A stretch of 64,000 nt of DNA from a bacterium (lineage in GTDB: Bacteria; Vulcanimicrobiota; Xenobia; Xenobiales; Xenobiaceae). A model generated the notes under the pieces. It saw only the letters and a program-made list of their open reading frames with translations. It was not told the DNA's origin and did not search any database. Numbering within the stretch: the stretch's first letter is position 1; each line of letters starts with the position of its first letter. Position numbers and translations under genes: made by a program. The stretch lies in NCBI GenBank assembly GCA_022839105.1, contig JALHDH010000004.1, forward strand, positions 8,653 to 72,652, written 5' to 3'. Shown here one piece after another: positions 60,528-64,000 of this stretch.

Positions 60528-61151
60528 TCAGGCTCCTCCCAGCAGTCGACGCCACCAGGGCGCCTGGGCCCGCCTCTCGGCCTCCTCGAGACGGACGGCC
60601 AGATGACGAGCCCTGGACTCGGCCTCGGCGCGGGCCTCGGCAGCCGCCTCGGCCCGGACCTCGGCGCGAAGAAGCTCGAGGTCGCGAGACTTCAATGCCT
60701 CCTCGGCCTCTTCCAGACGAATCCGCATGTCCGTCTCTGTCTGTGACCCATCGGTCAGCATCCGCCGGGACTGCTCCAACTGGCTCTCCAGGTAGCCCAG
60801 GCGCATCACGGCGGCCTCATGGCGCTCCAGGGGAACGGTCAGGCTGGGAAGAGGCACGGCGACCTCTTCCTCCGAGCTTTCCTCGAAGCTGTCCATCTCC
60901 CGGGAGTTCGTGCCCCCCCTCGGTCGGACCCACCCACCTGCGGGAGGGCCGAAACGGGTCAGGAAGGCCTCCAGCTCGGACTCGGGGATTCGCACCCCGG
61001 GAAGGCCGGTCTCCTCGGGAGGAAGGGCGCGGACCCGGCCCTTCTGGATGTAGCGATAGACCTGGCGTTCGGTCTTCCCGATGGCTGCCGCGAATTCAGA
61101 TGCCGACAGGAGTCGGACCTGGGAGGAAATGCTGTCGCTCTGGGTGCTCAT
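60528..61151 (-). CDS. HTH (excisionase/MerR-like) protein with coiled coil
   Basis: The 207-residue protein starts at ATG 61151. An N-terminal winged helix (SASEFAAAIGKTERQVYRYIQKGRVRAL, then VRIPESELEAFL) resembles excisionase/MerR DNA-binding domains. A Glu/Ser-rich linker leads to a coiled coil (about 130-195, EEAEEALKSRDLELLRAEVRAEAAAEARAE). The C-terminus ends in WWRRLLGG, which may contact membrane or partners. The layout recalls RacA- or KfrA-type proteins that link DNA to structure, but it is not proof of that role. Confidence 0.75.
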   Translation of the reverse strand: MSTQSDSISSQVRLLSASEFAAAIGKTERQVYRYIQKGRVRALPPEETGLPGVRIPESELEAFLTRFGPPAGGWVRPRGGTNSREMDSFEESSEEEVAVPLPSLTVPLERHEAAVMRLGYLESQLEQSRRMLTDGSQTETDMRIRLEEAEEALKSRDLELLRAEVRAEAAAEARAEAESRARHLAVRLEEAERRAQAPWWRRLLGGA

Positions 61152-61447
61152 GGGGTCGAGTATTGAACAAGATCCGCCATGATCCTGCCAGGACTTGAAG
61201 GAAATCCGACACAGGTCGGACCTGTCGGGCTGAGCAGACCCCTGATGCGCTGGCACAGGCCTGGAAAGAAGGGGGTCCTGGGAGGAGGTTCGGCCTGGTG
61301 CCCCTGCAAGAGGGCTGCGATCCCGTGGAGACCCACGGAGCGGGATTCAATGGGCCTGCGGGGCTGGGACGCCGGTCCGACATCCCTGTCCGGGAGGTCC
61401 GACCGGGTCGGAAGGCTCGCGTCTTGAGGTCCACGCCCACGCGAAAA

Positions 61448-61480
61448 TCCCGGGTCGGGTCTCGGAGACCCGACCCGGGA
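61448..61480 (-). terminator. Strong Rho-independent terminator after secG
   Basis: On the minus strand a perfect 14-bp stem TCCCGGGTCGGGTC/GACCCGACCCGGGA with a 5-nt loop (61448-61480) is followed by TTTTCGC. It lies 35 bp past the secG stop. Confidence 0.8.
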
Positions 61481-61515
61481 CGGCCCGGACGGCGCGAGGA
61501 AGTCCGAGGGCGTTT

Positions 61516-61875
61516 CTAGCGCATGACCACCGAGACCACCAGGGACAACACGATGAAGCTGACGGCCAGGTAGTTGGTGGCGGTGCCCAGCATCTCCTCG
61601 GTGCTCTTCTTGCCCTGGAAGACGCTCTGGGTGTTCCCTCCACCGAGCATGCCCCCGAGGCCCTCATTCTTGCTGGTCTGGGTCAGCACGGCTGCGATCA
61701 GCCCGACGCAGACCAGCAGATAGACGGCCATCAGGAGGTACTGGATGACACTCAGCCCAGGAGCCGCCGCTGATGGCGGAGGGGCTGCGACCGCAGCAGG
61801 GGTCGCCTCGACGGGAACTCCCGTGGGAGCCTGAGCCAGGGTCGACCACAGGCGAAGGCAGAAATCCAGATACAT
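61516..61875 (-). CDS. secG: Preprotein translocase subunit SecG
   Basis: The 119-residue protein has two helices (IQYLLMAVYLLVCVGLIAAVLTQ and YLAVSFIVLSLVVSVV). They are separated by the SecG-type loop KNEGLGGMLGGGNTQSVFQGKKS. SecG assists SecYE-dependent export. The N-terminal ~40 residues, with a Pro/Ala-rich stretch, are longer than usual. GAGGAG precedes ATG 61875. The pgk-tpiA-secG order is common in bacteria, and a strong terminator ends the run. Confidence 0.9.
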   Translation of the reverse strand: MYLDFCLRLWSTLAQAPTGVPVEATPAAVAAPPPSAAAPGLSVIQYLLMAVYLLVCVGLIAAVLTQTSKNEGLGGMLGGGNTQSVFQGKKSTEEMLGTATNYLAVSFIVLSLVVSVVMR

Positions 61876-61986
61876 CGTCTCCTCGAATCTCGGAGCCTGA
61901 GGCTCCTGTCTGATCTGCAGCCGGCCTCGGGGACTCGAGGCGGCTGGCTTGAAGAACGGACGCGCGCCGGGACGCCGCCCGCGAGT

Positions 61987-62742
61987 CTACTGGAACCGGA
62001 CGATCCGGGCGAAACTCTCGGCCTTCAGGCTGGCCCCACCGACCAGGGCCCCGTCGATCTCCCGACAGGCCATGAAGGCATCGATGTTCTCGGGCTTGAC
62101 ACTCCCTCCGTAGAGGAGGCGGACCTGGGAGGCGATCCTCTCGCCAAAGAGCTCGCCCAGGGTGCCCCGCAGGAGACTCATGGTCCGGTTGGCCTCATCC
62201 GGAGAATCCGTCTTGCCGGTTCCGATGGCCCAGATCGGCTCATAGGCCACCACCAGATGATCTCCAGAATCCAGGGAGAGACCCTGCAGGGCCCCCCGCA
62301 ACTGGCTGACGACCCTCTCCTGGGTCCGCCCGGCTTCCCGCTCTTCAAGGGTCTCACCCACACAGAGGATCGGCACCAGCCCGTGGTTCCGGGCGGCGGC
62401 CACCTTCAGGGCGCAGGTCTGGTCGGTCTCGCCGAAGAGGGCCCGGCGCTCGGAGTGCCCCACGATCACGAAGTGGCAACCCACATCGCGCAGCATGGGT
62501 GCGGAGACCTCGCCGGTAAAGGCGCCGGAATCCTTCCAGTAGAGGTCCTGTCCTCCGAGCCGGAGGGCCGGACGTCCGTCCAGAAGCGAGGCGACCTCGC
62601 TCAAGAGGTGGAAGGGCGGACAGATCGCCGCCTCCCGGTCGCGAAGATCACCCACGCGGACCAGAAGGTCTTCCACCATGACCCGAGCCTCGCGGCGGGT
62701 CATGTTCATCTTCCAATTGGCAGCCAAGAGAGGGATGCGCAC
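61987..62742 (-). CDS. tpiA: Triosephosphate isomerase
   Basis: The 251-residue protein is of normal length, with GTG 62742 as start because GGAGG is six bases upstream; the ATG at 62763 lies before that site. Catalytic residues are visible: Lys in AANWKMN, His in GHSERR, Glu in YEPIWAIGTGK, and the phosphate-binding LYGGSVKPEN. It interconverts dihydroxyacetone phosphate and glyceraldehyde 3-phosphate in glycolysis/gluconeogenesis. It is downstream of pgk, with an inverted repeat in the gap. Confidence 0.96.
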   Translation of the reverse strand: MRIPLLAANWKMNMTRREARVMVEDLLVRVGDLRDREAAICPPFHLLSEVASLLDGRPALRLGGQDLYWKDSGAFTGEVSAPMLRDVGCHFVIVGHSERRALFGETDQTCALKVAAARNHGLVPILCVGETLEEREAGRTQERVVSQLRGALQGLSLDSGDHLVVAYEPIWAIGTGKTDSPDEANRTMSLLRGTLGELFGERIASQVRLLYGGSVKPENIDAFMACREIDGALVGGASLKAESFARIVRFQ

Positions 62743-62792
62743 GAGAATCCTCCGAAGAACCATGTTAGCAGAACTGTCAAGACATGAGCCGC

Positions 62793-62829
62793 CCCCTGAA
62801 TCCGCCGCGGTAGGCGGCGGATTCAGGGG
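62793..62829. repeat. Inverted repeat between pgk and tpiA, copy 2 of 2
   Basis: CCCCTGAATCCGCCGC (62793-62808) and GCGGCGGATTCAGGGG (62814-62829) form a perfect 16-bp stem with loop GGTAG, 3 bp from the pgk stop. The CCTGAATCCGCC/GGCGGATTCAGG core matches the repeat at 7683-7747. No T-tract is present on either side. Confidence 0.7.
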
Positions 62830-62831
62830 CC

Positions 62832-64000
62832 TCAGGAGGTGCGTCGCAAGGCGACGACTCCAGGCAGTTCTCGGCCCTCGACAAACTCCAGGGAGGCTCC
62901 TCCTCCGGTGGAGACATGGGTGATCCGATCCGCCAGGCCGGCCTGCTCCAGGGCGGCCACCGAATCGCCTCCCCCGACCACGCTGCGGGCCTGGGAATCG
63001 GCCACGGCCTGGGCCACGGCCCGGGTCCCCTGATCGAAGGGCTTCTTCTCGAAGACCCCCATCGGGCCGTTCCAGAACACCGTGCGCGAACCGGCCAGCT
63101 CCCTGGCGAAGAGCTCGACGGTGCGGGGGCCGATGTCCAAACCCATCATGTCCGAGGGGATCTCTTCCACCGGGACCGCACGATTGGGTGCCCCTTCAGC
63201 GAACTCGGAAGCCACCACCACGTCCAGGGGCAGGAGCAGCTCGGTCCGGGTTCCCCGGGCCTTGGCCTCGATCCGGCGCGGAACCTCCAGGTCCTCTTCG
63301 CACAGGGAACGCCCGATCTCCAGGCCACGCGCCTTGAGGAAGGGGAAGGCCATGCCGCCCCCGATCAGGATCCGATCCGCCTTGCCGATCAGGTTCTCCA
63401 TCACGCCGATCTTGTCGGTGACCTTGGCACCGCCCAGCAGGACCACGAAGGGGGACTGCGGATCCGAGAGCAGCCCGCCCAGCTCGGCCAGCTCCTTCTC
63501 CATCAACAGGCCCGCCGCCGAAGGCAGCAGAGCCGCCACCCCGGTGGTCGAGGCGTGGGCCCGGTGGGCCGAACCGAAGGCGTCGTTCACGAAGCAGTCG
63601 GCCAGCCCGGAGAGGGCCCGGGCGAACTCCGGATCATTCTCGGTCTCGGCCGAATGGAAGCGGACATTCTCCAGAAGCAGGACCTGGCCGGGCTTCAGGG
63701 CCTGGGCCAGGGCCGTGACTTCGGGGCCGACACAATCCGGCGCCATCGCCACGGGAAGGCCGAGCAGGTCGGCCAGGCGGGCCGCCACCGGCTTCAGGGA
63801 GTACTTGGGCTCGGGCTTGCCCTTGGGGCGTCCCAGGTGGGACATGAGGAGCACCGAGGCGCCGTTCTCCAGAAGGTGACGCAAGGTGGGCAGGGCGGCG
63901 CGGATGCGCGTCTCGTCGGTCACCCGTTCGCCATCCAGGGGCACGTTGAAGTCCACGCGGACCAGCACCCGCTTGCCGCGCACATCGAGGTCCCGAAGGG
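62832..64000 (-). CDS. pgk: Phosphoglycerate kinase (N-terminal few residues beyond right edge)
   Basis: From the window edge leftward the frame reads [21 protein letters not shown], the standard beginning of Pgk. Only about five to ten N-terminal residues lie outside. Conserved segments are [50 protein letters not shown] and the C-terminal [12 protein letters not shown] and [13 protein letters not shown]. It makes ATP from 1,3-bisphosphoglycerate. An internal GTG at 63983 could be mistaken for a start. tpiA and secG follow. Confidence 0.96.
   Translation of the reverse strand, partial: LRDLDVRGKRVLVRVDFNVPLDGERVTDETRIRAALPTLRHLLENGASVLLMSHLGRPKGKPEPKYSLKPVAARLADLLGLPVAMAPDCVGPEVTALAQALKPGQVLLLENVRFHSAETENDPEFARALSGLADCFVNDAFGSAHRAHASTTGVAALLPSAAGLLMEKELAELGGLLSDPQSPFVVLLGGAKVTDKIGVMENLIGKADRILIGGGMAFPFLKARGLEIGRSLCEEDLEVPRRIEAKARGTRTELLLPLDVVVASEFAEGAPNRAVPVEEIPSDMMGLDIGPRTVELFARELAGSRTVFWNGPMGVFEKKPFDQGTRAVAQAVADSQARSVVGGGDSVAALEQAGLADRITHVSTGGGASLEFVEGRELPGVVALRRTS

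Overview
This window is high-GC DNA (roughly two thirds G+C by eye) from a bacterium with an outer membrane. That follows from the Lpt lipopolysaccharide-export genes at the left edge (LptF/G-type permease, LptB, LptC-like lipoprotein) and a TolC-family protein near 52 kb. It is densely coding, with many 4-bp start/stop overlaps, GTG and TTG starts, and Shine-Dalgarno sequences of the GGAGG type. Housekeeping genes include thrS, ispE, pgk-tpiA-secG, a three-subunit B-type succinate dehydrogenase/fumarate reductase, two glyoxalase-II-like hydrolases and an EF-G paralog. The combination of an S55-type peptidase, Lpt genes and Bacteroidetes-like SdhCAB suggests an uncultivated diderm phylum; I cannot name it from sequence alone. 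No tRNA, rRNA, CRISPR array, complete insertion sequence or obvious prophage was seen.

Layout. 1-2.3 kb: lptC-lptB-lptF/G operon on the minus strand. 2.5-7.7 kb: an exported S55-peptidase/propeller protein and a membrane-anchored partner. 7.7-11.3 kb: a metallo-hydrolase, a GltD-like FAD/Fe-S oxidoreductase and a NifU-like protein without cysteines. 11.3-12.5 kb: a MerR-type regulator, a 37-bp perfect palindrome, a near-perfect sigma-70 promoter, a possible ~135-nt RNA with its own terminator, and repeats resembling an IS21-family end. 12.5-17.6 kb: an M14 carboxypeptidase-like protein that has lost its zinc histidines, GloB, and a receiver/PAS/GAF/anti-sigma-kinase-like regulator. 17.8-22.8 kb: sdhCAB and a CPBP protease. 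22.9-30.2 kb: a 1256-residue unknown protein, thrS and a TPR protein. 30.4-37.1 kb: an ABC-2-like permease and two related multispan membrane proteins. 37.1-39.7 kb: an M16 peptidase pair (one active-type, one dead-type). 39.8-46.9 kb: a co-directional run with a pseudokinase-propeller membrane protein, a cysteine-rich membrane protein, a DUF3857/transglutaminase-like protein lacking the catalytic cysteine, ispE and a nucleotidyltransferase. 47-51.5 kb: an EF-hand-like protein, a helical zinc-ribbon protein and a GT2 glycosyltransferase. 51.4-54.6 kb: tolC-like and DUF2723-like genes. 54.6-61.2 kb: ridA, a frameshifted EF-G paralog, a propeller lipoprotein, a rhodanese and an HTH/coiled-coil protein. 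61.5-64 kb: secG, tpiA, pgk.

A recurring theme is enzyme folds whose catalytic residues have been replaced (M14, M16, protein kinase, transglutaminase, response-regulator receiver, NifU). This suggests that several of these proteins act as scaffolds or binding modules. The two loci I consider most worth examining are the 11.9-12.4 kb intergenic region and the 39.8-45.2 kb envelope-associated pseudokinase cluster.
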